In this document: piece after piece, positions 1 to 7,161 of the stretch
Layout of the letters: every line of letters starts with the position of its first letter
Numbering within the stretch: position 1 is the first letter of the stretch
NCBI GenBank assembly: GCA_017961365.1
Contig: JAGCXI010000072.1
Coordinates: 1-40,704, forward strand
Length of the DNA stretch: 40,704 nt
Reading direction: 5' to 3'
Origin: Clostridia bacterium
GTDB lineage: Bacteria; Bacillota; Clostridia; Christensenellales; CAG-1252
Translations under genes and position numbers: made by a program
Notes under the pieces: generated by a model
The model's input: only the letters and a program-made list of their open reading frames with translations
What the model was told of the DNA's origin: nothing
The model's database searches: none

Positions 1-72
1 AAGGGGCTCCCCTGCTAAGGGAGTAGTACGTCTTAAAGCGTAGCGAGGGTTCGAATCCCTCCTTCTCCGCCA
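1..72 (+). tRNA. tRNA-Ser(GCU), 5' end cut by the window
   Basis: Seen: anticodon stem CTCCC/GGGAG (7-11 with 19-23) around the loop CTGCTAA gives anticodon GCT at 14-16. A long variable arm follows, typical of class II serine tRNA, then the T-arm GAGGG-TTCGAAT-CCCTC ending at 61, the acceptor strand CTTCTCC, discriminator G and an encoded CCA at 70-72. The acceptor 5' strand and most of the D-arm lie before the window. It decodes AGC/AGU serine codons. Its last part is duplicated at 215-262. Confidence 0.95.
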
Positions 73-325
73 AATGAGATGCATTCTTTTCGGACGGTGG
101 GATTTGAACGAGAGCGCCCGGAAAACGAAAACAGTTTTTCGTTTTCAGCGATGACCGAAGTGGATCGAGACGCAGCTAATGGGAAGAAACGTCATGCGTC
201 GAGAGCCACGAGAACGAATCCCTCCTTCTCCGCCAAATGAGATGCATTCTTTTCGGACGGTGCGCTGCGCGCTCCCAACGCAAAGTACGAGGAGCCGCAA
301 ATAAAGATTTACATCATAAATATAT
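73..325. other. Non-coding spacer with a duplicated tRNA-Ser tail and a hairpin
   Basis: No credible gene is seen. The spacer holds the second copy of the tRNA-Ser 3' end (215-262) and an A/T-rich inverted repeat at about 119-147 (GAAAACGAAAA pairing with TTTTCGTTTTC). It also has a piece near 97-109 that reads on the minus strand like a tRNA T-arm (GTTCAAATCCC). This may be debris of a rearranged tRNA cluster. Confidence 0.5.
215..262 (+). repeat. Direct duplicate of the tRNA-Ser 3' end
   Basis: Bases 215-262 repeat 52-99 exactly (48 bp, offset 163). The repeat begins in the T-loop, runs through the CCA and continues about 27 bp into downstream flank. The T-loop start is a known crossover region for integrases that target tRNA genes, so this may be an excision scar or attachment-site duplicate. 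The intervening stretch is only about 115 bp and holds no gene. Confidence 0.8.
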
Positions 326-401
326 CGGGGTGTAGCGCAGTTGGTAGCGCGCATGGTTCGGGACCATGAGGCCGGAAGTTCAAGTCTTCTCACTCCGACC
401 A
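326..401 (+). tRNA. tRNA-Pro(CGG)
   Basis: Full cloverleaf of 76 nt. The acceptor CGGGGTG pairs with CACTCCG (one G-U), the D-arm contains GCGC-AGTTGGTA-GCGC, the anticodon stem is CATGG/CCATG with loop TTCGGGA (anticodon CGG), the T-arm contains GTTCAAGTC, the discriminator is A, and CCA is encoded at 399-401. It reads CCG proline codons. A terminator follows directly, and the 3' part is duplicated at 507-575. Confidence 0.95.
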
Positions 402-404
402 AGT

Positions 405-433
405 AAGGACTGCATAAGCGGTCCTTTTCTTTT
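405..433 (+). terminator. Intrinsic terminator of tRNA-Pro
   Basis: AAGGAC pairs with GTCCTT around a 10-nt loop and is followed by TTTTCTTTT, four bases after the tRNA CCA. A near-identical copy lies at 552-578. Confidence 0.85.
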
Positions 434-506
434 GGGACCGAACCATAAGCGCTAAGCGCGCATGACGGGGTCCCTGCGATATCAGAGATATCGTGGGGTG
501 CGGTGT

Positions 507-575
507 GGGACCATGAGGCCGGAAGTTCAAGTCTTCTCACTCCGACCAAGTAAGGACTGCATGAGCGGTCCTTTT
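507..575 (+). repeat. Duplicate of the tRNA-Pro 3' part plus its terminator
   Basis: Bases 507-575 repeat 360-428 with one mismatch (69 bp, offset 147). The copy starts in the anticodon loop (GGGA), keeps the 3' anticodon strand, variable loop, T-arm, acceptor strand and CCA, and carries the terminator too. It has no matching 5' half, so it cannot fold as a tRNA. The spacer before it has a GGGACC/GGTCCC inverted repeat (434-439 with 470-475) and GATATC-AGA-GATATC. Confidence 0.85.
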
Positions 576-578
576 TTT
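552..578 (+). terminator. Intrinsic terminator, second copy
   Basis: AAGGAC-loop-GTCCTT with a run of seven T at 572-578. It is the duplicate of the tRNA-Pro terminator and has an even better T-tract. Confidence 0.8.
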
Positions 579-603
579 GATCAATCTACGGGTTTTCTTT
601 CGT

Positions 604-638
604 AAAAGATGAAGGCTCTATGCAAAAAGCCTTTCATC
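604..638 (-). terminator. Terminator of the rpmH-rsmG operon
   Basis: On the minus strand GATGAA-A-GGCT pairs with AGCC-TTCATC and is followed by TTTTACG, about 25 bp after the rsmG stop. It fits the end of the ribosomal/RNA-modification operon. Confidence 0.7.
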
Positions 639-661
639 GTTGATATCGTTGCACATTGGAA

Positions 662-1327
662 TTATTTGATTTTTCTGCGCGGATACGCTGTCGGCGTGGA
701 AAATGCTTTGTCGATGACGATAATGCTCCTGCCCAACCCTTCGAAATCACACCGCGCTTTCAGCGTGACCACGCCGCCGAGGGTCTTGATGGCGCTTTCC
801 GCTTCTTTGAGCTCGGCGTCCACGTCGCCGCTTTTATAAAGCACGGCGCGACCGCCCACCTTCACAAGCGGCAAAAGATACTGCGCAAGTAATTTCGTAT
901 TCGCCACGGCGCGCGCCGTCGCCACGTCGAAGCTTTCACGCATCTCGGTGTACGCCGCGTCTTCCGCCCGCATATGGAAGGCTCTCCCCTCTATATCCAG
1001 CACGGCGAGGGTGTCCAAAAGGAAATTCACTCTCTTTTGCAAAGAATCCAGCATCGTGATCTCGAGATCTTTCCTGACGATCTTCAAAGGGATCGCGGGA
1101 AAACCCGCGCCGCTGCCGACGTCCACGACGGACGCCCCCAAAGGGAAATACTTCGCGCCCGCAAGACTGTCCGCGAAATGTTTCACGTCCACGTCTTTTC
1201 GCTGGGTGACCGCAGTGAGATTGAATTTTTCATTCCACGAGACGAGATTTTGAAAATAAAGATCGAAAAGGGCCTCTTCCCTCTCCCCGATCGTAATATC
1301 CATTCTCTCTAAAATGTCCTTCAGCAT
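662..1327 (-). CDS. rsmG: 16S rRNA (guanine527-N7)-methyltransferase RsmG
   Basis: A cytoplasmic methyltransferase expected to make m7G527 in 16S rRNA with S-adenosylmethionine. The 221-residue protein has the family signature NLTAV near residue 38, the SAM-binding loop DVGSGAGFPAIPLKI near 69-83, an ARAVA motif near 140, and the C-terminal TPTAYPRR. Length is a little below the usual 230-240. It is the last gene of the rpmH-rnpA-yidD-yidC-jag-mnmE-mnmG-rsmG block, 22 bp after mnmG. The ATG at 1327 has only a weak ribosome site (GGGT), suggesting coupled or low translation. A perfect 14-bp palindrome spans the mnmG stop just upstream. Identification is firm. Confidence 0.95.
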   Translation of the reverse strand: MLKDILERMDITIGEREEALFDLYFQNLVSWNEKFNLTAVTQRKDVDVKHFADSLAGAKYFPLGASVVDVGSGAGFPAIPLKIVRKDLEITMLDSLQKRVNFLLDTLAVLDIEGRAFHMRAEDAAYTEMRESFDVATARAVANTKLLAQYLLPLVKVGGRAVLYKSGDVDAELKEAESAIKTLGGVVTLKARCDFEGLGRSIIVIDKAFSTPTAYPRRKIK

Positions 1328-1339
1328 ATATACCCACTT

Positions 1340-1353
1340 GTAGAATATTCTAC
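1340..1353. promoter_or_regulatory. Perfect 14-bp palindrome at the mnmG/rsmG junction
   Basis: GTAGAATATTCTAC is a perfect inverted repeat that overlaps the mnmG stop codon and lies 13 bp before the rsmG start. It could be a dimeric operator or a chance A/T-rich palindrome. No regulator is implied by the neighbourhood. Confidence 0.35.
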
Positions 1354-3191
1354 TTATTAGTTTTTATCAGGTACGTGATGAGCACGGCGATGTCCGCAGG
1401 ACTCACGCCGCTGATGCGAGAAGCCTGCCCGAGCGTCATCGGGCGGATCTTATCCAGCTTTTGCCGCGCTTCGAGACGCAGATTCTCCATCGAGAGATAG
1501 TCCGTCTCCGCAGGAAGCGCCCTTTCCTCCATTCGGCGCGCTTCGGCGCGGAACGCCTGCTCTTTCAAAAGATACCCGCCGTATTTTACCTCGACGGCAG
1601 CCTCTTCCGCAAGATCAGAGTCCCGAAGGGACTCTGGCAAGAAGGGAAGGATGTCTTTCGCCGTGATGAAAGGCCTTTTCAGCATCTCGCCGATCGTCAT
1701 CCCCACCGTCGCTTCTTCTCCTTTTTCCCTGAAAAGCGCCGCGACTTTTTTTAGCGGCACGCTCGTCTCAAACGCCGCTGAAATGGCGTCCTTTTTCTCA
1801 TTCCGCGCAAGATAGCTTTGCCAGCGACGGTCGTCCACAAGCCCGATCTCCCGTCCGAGCGGCGTCAAGCGACGATCCGCATTGTCCTGACGAAGCGAAA
1901 GACGATATTCCGCGCGCGCGGTCATCATCCGATAGGGCTCATTCGTCCCTTTTGTCACAAGGTCGTCGATGAGGACGCCGATATACGCCTGATCCCTGCG
2001 AAGCACAAACGGAGGCTTGCCACCGAGCTTTCGCGCGGCGTTGATCCCCGACATGAGCCCCTGCGCCGCCGCTTCTTCATATCCGCTGCTGCCATTGAAC
2101 TGCCCCGCGGAGAAAAGCCCCGAGATCGCTTTCACTTCGAGGGAAGGCGAAAGCGCGAGCGGATCGATGCAATCATACTCGATGGCATAAGCATAGCGCG
2201 CGAAACGCACGTTTTCCAAGCCCTTCACCGTGCGATACATCGCTTCCTGCACGTCCTTCGGGAGGCTACTGCTCATCCCCTGCACGTACATCAGCTCGCC
2301 GTCTTTTACTTCCGGCTCGATGAAAATCTGATGGCGCTCCTTATCCGCAAAGCGCATGACCTTATCTTCGATGGAGGGGCAATAACGCGGCCCGACGCCG
2401 TGGATCGTCCCGTTATAAAGCGGAGCGCGGTCGATATTCTCCCGAATGATCCGATGCGTCTCCGCATTCGTATAGGTCAGATAACACGGCTCCTGCTCGA
2501 GAAGCTTCCCCTCCGTGAGGAAAGAGAAACAATTGATGTCATAATCCCCCTCTTCCTTCTCCATCACGCTGTAATCTATACTGTCCGCATATACGCGCGC
2601 AGGCGTCCCCGTCTTGAAACGACGAAGCGGAAGCCCCTTCCGAAGGAGAGCCGAGGAAAGTTTCGCGCTGTTTGCAAAGCCGTAAGGACCCGCCTCGCGG
2701 ATCTCCTCCCCCGTAATGGTGCGAGAAGAGAGATAAACTCCCGTGCAAAGCACGACCGCCCGCGCTTCGTAGCTTTCGCCGTCCACGACGACGCCTCGAA
2801 CGGCGCCCTCTTCCACGAGGACATCCTCACATTCCCCTTCGAGAAGCGTGAGGCGCTCTTGCGAAAGAAGAGTGCGGAGCATATTCTCGTGATAGACCTC
2901 TTTATCCGTCTGTCCGCGAAGGCTCTGCACAGCCGCGCCTTTATTCTTATTCAGCATCTTGATCTGCAAAAGAGAGGCGTCCGCATTCAGCCCCATTTGT
3001 CCGCCGAGCGCGTCCACTTCGCGCACGAGATGCCCCTTGCCCGTGCCGCCGACATTCGGATTACACGCCATATGAGAAACAGAACGCTTGTCCAGCGTCA
3101 CGATAAGGGTGTCATTCCCGAGTCTTGCGAGCGCGAGAGCCGCCTCCACACCGGCGTGCCCCGCCCCGACCACGATCGCATCGTATCTCAT
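1350..3191 (-). CDS. mnmG: tRNA uridine-5-carboxymethylaminomethyl(34) synthesis enzyme MnmG (GidA)
   Basis: With MnmE it builds the cmnm5 group on wobble U34 of tRNAs using FAD, NADH, folate and glycine. It has the N-terminal FAD Rossmann motif VVGAGHAGVEAA (about residues 7-18), the conserved block SHMACNPNVGGTGKGHLVRE, the GidA signature with GPRYCPSIEDK, and the C-terminal helical domain that contacts MnmE. The reading frame extends to a TTG at 3203, but the ATG at 3191 is preferred: it overlaps the mnmE TGA by four bases (ATGA), a classic coupling arrangement, and begins exactly at the conserved MRYDAIVVG. The 613-residue length fits the family. Confidence 0.96.
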   Translation of the reverse strand: MRYDAIVVGAGHAGVEAALALARLGNDTLIVTLDKRSVSHMACNPNVGGTGKGHLVREVDALGGQMGLNADASLLQIKMLNKNKGAAVQSLRGQTDKEVYHENMLRTLLSQERLTLLEGECEDVLVEEGAVRGVVVDGESYEARAVVLCTGVYLSSRTITGEEIREAGPYGFANSAKLSSALLRKGLPLRRFKTGTPARVYADSIDYSVMEKEEGDYDINCFSFLTEGKLLEQEPCYLTYTNAETHRIIRENIDRAPLYNGTIHGVGPRYCPSIEDKVMRFADKERHQIFIEPEVKDGELMYVQGMSSSLPKDVQEAMYRTVKGLENVRFARYAYAIEYDCIDPLALSPSLEVKAISGLFSAGQFNGSSGYEEAAAQGLMSGINAARKLGGKPPFVLRRDQAYIGVLIDDLVTKGTNEPYRMMTARAEYRLSLRQDNADRRLTPLGREIGLVDDRRWQSYLARNEKKDAISAAFETSVPLKKVAALFREKGEEATVGMTIGEMLKRPFITAKDILPFLPESLRDSDLAEEAAVEVKYGGYLLKEQAFRAEARRMEERALPAETDYLSMENLRLEARQKLDKIRPMTLGQASRISGVSPADIAVLITYLIKTNK

Positions 3192-4501
3192 TTTCCCACG
3201 CAAAAACGACTGAAAACGTCGTTGATAATGCTTTCCGTTGCGTTGCCGCCGCCGATCTCATAAAGCGCGTTGATACTCTCGCGGAAATCCACGAGCACAC
3301 ATTCGCTCGCCGCGCTTCCGCAAGAAGAAAGCGCTTCCTCCAAGCTCTTCAAGGCGCGACGCAGGCAATCCGCGTGACGCTCCTCCGTAAGAGAATCCGC
3401 CGCCCGCTTCTCCCCGAGCGCGGCGCGCACGATCTCGTCGAGAAGGACTTCCACGCCCTCCCCCGTCTTCGCGCTGACATTCACGCCCGAAGAGGCGTTT
3501 CCGTAGACGTCGATCTTATTATTCACCAAAATGATCCGCTTGGAGAAGCCGCGGATCTCGGAATACTCCGTCTCGTCGAGATCCCGATTGGATTCCATCA
3601 CATATAAAACGATATCCGCGCCGCGCGCCGCTTGCAAAGAGCGCTCGATGCCGATATTCTCCACGAGGTCCCGCGTCGTGCGCAGTCCCGCCGTGTCTTG
3701 AAAATTGATCTTCACGCCCTTATGCACCATGCTCTGCTCGATGACGTCGCGCGTCGTGCCGTGCACGTCCGTGACGATGGCTCGAGAATAGCCGAGCACG
3801 CTATTTAAGAGCGAGGATTTGCCCACGTTCGTCTTGCCGACGATGGCGACGGTGATCCCGTTTTTGATAAGCTTGCCCGTTCGGAAAGAGGAAAGCAAAG
3901 CTTGCATCTTCTCCCGCACGACCTCGGCGCGCCGAATGGCGTCATCCGTCTCCTCCTCCATCTCTTCGGGATAATCCAAGGAGGCTTCGAGGGTGGAAAG
4001 CACCTTCGTCAGCTCGGAGATCAGCTCGTCGATCCTCGCATGAAAACGCCCGCTCATCAAAGAATACGCTTCGCGAAGCTCCGCCTCGCTCTCCGCATTG
4101 ATCAGCTGCGCGACGCCTTCCGCCTCATCCAGCGTGACCTTCCCATTCAAGAAGGCTCTGCGAGTGAATTCGCCCGGCGCCGCCATCTTGGCGCCCGCGC
4201 CGATCAAAGCTTCGAGCACCCGTTCCACAAGATACGCCCCGCCATGAAGCTGAAACTCGACGATATCCTCCCCCGTATAAGACTTCGGCGCGCGGAAATA
4301 CACCATCATACATTTCTCGCGGATATTTCCGCCCACGAAAGAGCCGAGCCGCAAAACGTTCGGCGTGACGTCTTCCTCTCTTTCGACGCCCGAACAATGA
4401 AAAAATCGGAGCGCAATCCTTAAAGATTGCTCTCCGGATAATCTCACGATGCCGATAGCGCCCGCGCCGAGGGGGGTGGAGATAGCCGCAATGGTCTCCA
4501 T
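3188..4501 (-). CDS. mnmE: tRNA modification GTPase MnmE (TrmE)
   Basis: A K+-activated GTPase that partners MnmG in wobble-uridine modification. The 437-residue protein has the N-terminal folate-binding domain starting TIAAISTPLGAGAIGIVRLS, then a helical domain interrupted by the G domain: P-loop GKTNVGKS at about 222-229, DTAG switch motif, and NKID as the base-specificity motif. It ends in FCVGK, carrying the invariant C-terminal cysteine. The start ATG is six bases after the jag stop and the gene overlaps mnmG by four bases, so jag, mnmE and mnmG are probably translated as a coupled unit. All catalytic motifs look intact. Confidence 0.96.
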   Translation of the reverse strand: METIAAISTPLGAGAIGIVRLSGEQSLRIALRFFHCSGVEREEDVTPNVLRLGSFVGGNIREKCMMVYFRAPKSYTGEDIVEFQLHGGAYLVERVLEALIGAGAKMAAPGEFTRRAFLNGKVTLDEAEGVAQLINAESEAELREAYSLMSGRFHARIDELISELTKVLSTLEASLDYPEEMEEETDDAIRRAEVVREKMQALLSSFRTGKLIKNGITVAIVGKTNVGKSSLLNSVLGYSRAIVTDVHGTTRDVIEQSMVHKGVKINFQDTAGLRTTRDLVENIGIERSLQAARGADIVLYVMESNRDLDETEYSEIRGFSKRIILVNNKIDVYGNASSGVNVSAKTGEGVEVLLDEIVRAALGEKRAADSLTEERHADCLRRALKSLEEALSSCGSAASECVLVDFRESINALYEIGGGNATESIINDVFSRFCVGK

Positions 4502-4507
4502 ATTCGA

Positions 4508-5191
4508 TCAGAAACCTCTTCTCTTCACGCCGTAGCTCTTGGTCTTGATGCCGTGCTTGCGGAAAGAGCTCTGCGTGCCATACACTTTTTCGGGCGCCTT
4601 CGGCTCGATGGTCACGAAACGATTCGGCTCGTTGCCCGTGCTGAAGGTGACGACGTCGTCATTGTCCGCGAGGGTCTCATGCACGATCTTTCTCTCATGC
4701 GGATTCATCGGCTCAAGCTCCACCCTCGCGCGATTGCGCACCGCTTTTTCGGCGAGACGCTTCGCGAGATCGCGAAGGGTGTCCTCCCTTCTCACTCTGT
4801 AATTCTCCGCGTCCACCGTGACTTTCGTATAGGTCTCTTTGTCACGGTTCAAGGTGATCTGCGCGAGATACTGGATCGCGTCCAAGACTTCGCCCCTATG
4901 CCCGATGGCATAATTGCTGTCCTCTCCGCTGATGATCACTTTATAGCCCGACGACGTGGGCTCGACGTCCAAAGAGCAGTCGAGATCCATCCGATCGAGC
5001 AGCCCGCATACATAGTCGAGGACGCCGTCCTCTTCCGTCCATTTGGTGGTGAGACGCACGATGGCGAGCTCTCCGTCTCCGCCTTCGCTGACGATCTCCA
5101 CGTCCACTTGGCTCTCCTCCATGCCGAGCTGGAGAAGACCTTGACTCTTCGCTTCTTCCACGCTTTCCGCGCGTTTTTCTATGCTTATCAT
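4508..5191 (-). CDS. jag: RNA-binding protein Jag/KhpB (Jag-N, KH, R3H)
   Basis: KhpB/EloR-type proteins bind RNA and influence cell elongation and division in Bacillota. The 227-residue protein has a Jag-N domain (about 1-50; SVEEAKSQGLLQLG), a type-II KH domain with the GHRGEVLDAIQYL loop near 108-120, and an R3H domain with MNPHERKIVHE and a single-strand RNA-binding arginine/histidine pair. The basic tail ends KSYGVKRRGF. The ATG has a strong GGAGG four bases upstream. It sits downstream of yidC, the standard arrangement in this phylum. Specific RNA targets cannot be read from the sequence. Confidence 0.93.
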   Translation of the reverse strand: MISIEKRAESVEEAKSQGLLQLGMEESQVDVEIVSEGGDGELAIVRLTTKWTEEDGVLDYVCGLLDRMDLDCSLDVEPTSSGYKVIISGEDSNYAIGHRGEVLDAIQYLAQITLNRDKETYTKVTVDAENYRVRREDTLRDLAKRLAEKAVRNRARVELEPMNPHERKIVHETLADNDDVVTFSTGNEPNRFVTIEPKAPEKVYGTQSSFRKHGIKTKSYGVKRRGF

Positions 5192-5239
5192 ATTGCCTCC
5201 GACCGCTTTTCGCCGTATTTTGAAAAGCGTGTTAAAAAA

Positions 5240-6301
5240 TTATCTCTTGAAAGTGGCGGAAAGCCTCTTTTCCTCCGCCTTCTCGTCCTGCTTCTTCGCG
5301 ATCGCGTTATACGCAACGTTAAAGAGCACGGTGATCAAGGAATTCATCACCATATAGATACAAAACGCCGACGAATAAAAGAGCGCGAAAACGCCCATCA
5401 TGATCGGCATCATCCAATTCATCGCCTTCATCATGCCCTGACCCGTCTTCGCGGGATTCCCGTTCTCGTCCGTCTGCGCGGGCATCTCGGGCTGATTCAC
5501 CTTCGTGATCTTCACGGAAAGAATGGAGAGCACAATGGAGATGATGGGCAGGATGAAATACCCATTCCAATGCTTCATATCAAAGAACTTGGACTTATTA
5601 TACGAATTCATCGCAGGCATCAGGATCGCGTCATAGCCATTATCGTACTTCGTGGCTTTAAGATTCAGCCCGCGCGTCTCCGCGGGGAGCGTGGCGCCGA
5701 TCTGACCGAGCCCCTTACCGACGAACTTATCGAAGGTGGGAACGGGATTCGCATAGGTGTCCGACATGAAGACATTCTTGATCCAAAGCCAGCCCTGCTT
5801 CTCTTCGTTATAGGCTTCCACCATCCTCTCGTCCAACACTTCGGGGGTCATCCCTTCTTCGGCGGAGATCTCGACATAGCTCTGCGTCAAAGAATAAACG
5901 ATGCGCTCATTCTCATAACGCACAGCAGCGTTAAACCCGGAGAAAACGATAAAGAAGATCACGATGGTGATGAGCGCGGGAAGACATCCGCCCGTCATCG
6001 AATAACCGTGCTTCTTATAAAGCTCCATCTGCTTTTGATTCAAAACGTCGGGAGCATTTGCATATGTCTTTTTGAGCTTCTCGATCTCGGGCGCCATCAG
6101 CTTCATCGCGCGATTATTCTTCATCATCGTGCGTTTCTGCCAGATGTCGAGCGGAGAAAGGAGCGCTTTCAGCGCGATCGTGAAAAGCACGACCGTCCAG
6201 CCGAAATTGCCGATCCCTTCATACATTTTATAGATGAGCTTCCCGATCCAATTCGTGAGCGCGGGACCGCTCGACGCAAAAAGCTGCACTAAAGTAACCA
6301 T
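5240..6301 (-). CDS. yidC: Membrane protein insertase YidC
   Basis: It inserts and folds membrane proteins alone or with SecYEG. The 353-residue protein has hydrophobic segments near 15-45 (NFGWTVVLFTIALKALLSPLDIW), near 105-125 (GCLPALITIVIFFIVFSG), and a C-terminal pair around 265-330 including MNWMMPIMMGVFALFYSS. The cytoplasmic hairpin RAMKLMAPEIEKLKKTYA is diagnostic. A frame extending further 5' is shadowed by yidD; the ATG at 6301 has a GGGA site and overlaps the yidD end by 13 bp. There is no clear lipobox, unlike SpoIIIJ of Bacillus. The extracytoplasmic loop (about 130-230) is longer than in many Gram-positive homologues. Confidence 0.94.
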   Translation of the reverse strand: MVTLVQLFASSGPALTNWIGKLIYKMYEGIGNFGWTVVLFTIALKALLSPLDIWQKRTMMKNNRAMKLMAPEIEKLKKTYANAPDVLNQKQMELYKKHGYSMTGGCLPALITIVIFFIVFSGFNAAVRYENERIVYSLTQSYVEISAEEGMTPEVLDERMVEAYNEEKQGWLWIKNVFMSDTYANPVPTFDKFVGKGLGQIGATLPAETRGLNLKATKYDNGYDAILMPAMNSYNKSKFFDMKHWNGYFILPIISIVLSILSVKITKVNQPEMPAQTDENGNPAKTGQGMMKAMNWMMPIMMGVFALFYSSAFCIYMVMNSLITVLFNVAYNAIAKKQDEKAEEKRLSATFKR

Positions 6302-6531
6302 TTGGCTTTCCCTCTGTAATTCTCTTTTACGGGATCGAACCCGCCTTTCGCGAGAGGATTGCAACGCAGAATGCGCAAAGCGCCTTTCGCGATCCCTCTT
6401 ATCGCGCCGTACTTCTCGATCGCCTGATAAGTATAAGACGAACAAGACGGGACATAGATACATCGATGCGGCAGAGCGGGCGACACGTTATTCTTATAAA
6501 ACGAGATCATTGCGCGCGCTACTCTGCTCAA
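6289..6531 (-). CDS. yidD: Membrane protein insertion efficiency factor YidD
   Basis: A small membrane-associated protein that assists YidC-dependent insertion. The 80-residue sequence carries the family core FYKNNVSPALP, the cysteine pair CIYVPSCSSY and the signature LRCNPLAKGGFDPV. The start is a TTG at 6531: an in-frame stop lies just upstream and a strong GGAGG sits eight bases before it, inside the end of rnpA. The alternative ATG at 6510 would drop seven residues. The 3' end overlaps yidC by 13 bp. Confidence 0.93.
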   Translation of the reverse strand: MSRVARAMISFYKNNVSPALPHRCIYVPSCSSYTYQAIEKYGAIRGIAKGALRILRCNPLAKGGFDPVKENYRGKAKWLL

Positions 6532-6534
6532 GCG

Positions 6535-6882
6535 TCATTCCTCCGATCCTTTGAGCTTGCCCGCCTCCGCAAGGAGGGAGAGCAAGTCGCGGCGCAACTC
6601 GTCATACGTGCGTTCCGCACTCGCCGTGCGCGCCACCACTACGTAATTATAGCCTTTCTCCACGCGAGTAAACTCCCGTCTGAACGCCTCTTTCAGCCTG
6701 CGCTTCGTCCGATTCCGCACGACGCTGCCTCCGACCTTTTTCCCGACGGAGAAGCCGACTTTGGGCGTGGGATACTTACTCTTCAATACATACAGAACCA
6801 AAAAACGATGGACGTAAGACTCGCCGTGTTTATACGCGTACTCGAAACTACGCGAACTCGTCAGGCGATACTTCTTCTGCAT
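6535..6882 (-). CDS. rnpA: Ribonuclease P protein component
   Basis: The protein subunit of RNase P, which matures tRNA 5' ends with the catalytic RNA. The 115-residue basic protein has the N-terminal KKYRLTSSRSFEYAYKHG, the central strand KVGFSVGKKVG and the RNR motif VVRNRTKRRLKEAFR that contacts the catalytic RNA. It lies three bases after the rpmH stop, the near-universal bacterial rpmH-rnpA pairing, and its end carries the ribosome site of yidD. Length and all key residues are normal. Confidence 0.96.
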   Translation of the reverse strand: MQKKYRLTSSRSFEYAYKHGESYVHRFLVLYVLKSKYPTPKVGFSVGKKVGGSVVRNRTKRRLKEAFRREFTRVEKGYNYVVVARTASAERTYDELRRDLLSLLAEAGKLKGSEE

Positions 6883-6885
6883 GCC

Positions 6886-7020
6886 TTATGCGCAGAGCTG
6901 CTTTCTGCCTCTGGCGCGCCTTCTGGAGAGCACGTTTCTGCCGCCCTTCGTCGCCATTCTCGCACGGAAACCATGCACTTTGCTTCTATGTCTCTTTTTC
7001 GGTTGATACGTTCTTTTCAT
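6886..7020 (-). CDS. rpmH: 50S ribosomal protein L34
   Basis: A 44-residue, very basic protein beginning [18 protein letters not shown] and ending [12 protein letters not shown], the L34 signature. It is the first gene of the operon under the promoter at 7086-7115, with a long, A/T-rich leader. In most bacteria dnaA lies divergently or just upstream; here the next gene upstream is a radical SAM protein. The terminal LCA is slightly unusual, as most homologues end in LS or LTA. Confidence 0.97.
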   Translation of the reverse strand: MKRTYQPKKRHRSKVHGFRARMATKGGRNVLSRRRARGRKQLCA

Positions 7021-7085
7021 TTTTATGTCCTCACTTACAATAATTATCGCTTACGAAAAAATACCCTAACTGAATAGGCTGTCTT

Positions 7086-7115
7086 ATTATACCCGCACGG
7101 GAAAAGGGCTGTCAA
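7086..7115 (-). promoter_or_regulatory. Sigma-A-type promoter of the rpmH operon
   Basis: On the minus strand a perfect -35 TTGACA (7110-7115), an 18-bp spacer and a perfect -10 TATAAT (7086-7091) precede rpmH by about 65 bp. This is one of the strongest promoters in the window, as expected for a ribosomal-protein operon. No cluster of DnaA boxes was seen around it. Confidence 0.9.
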
Positions 7116-7161
7116 GCATTTTACTAAATAGAAATCAAGAATATATATGCGTATGCGAGCG

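Noticed and set aside
145..549. Minus-strand 134-residue frame over the tRNA region (VGVRRLELPASWSRT-like)
   Set aside because: This is the well-known artefact of reading tRNA genes antisense. The repeated peptide simply reflects the tRNA-Pro 3' duplicate.
1818..3263. 481-residue plus-strand frame
   Set aside because: It is the antisense shadow of mnmG and has no recognised motif; mnmG is certain.
4553..6292. 579-residue plus-strand frame
   Set aside because: Shadow of jag and yidC. His/Arg-rich composition is typical of antisense frames in this G/C-rich genome.
5240..6463. A longer yidC start at 6463
   Set aside because: The extra 54 residues lie antisense-free but fully within yidD in another frame, are Arg-rich and do not fit YidC. 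The ATG at 6301 has a ribosome site and a normal first helix.
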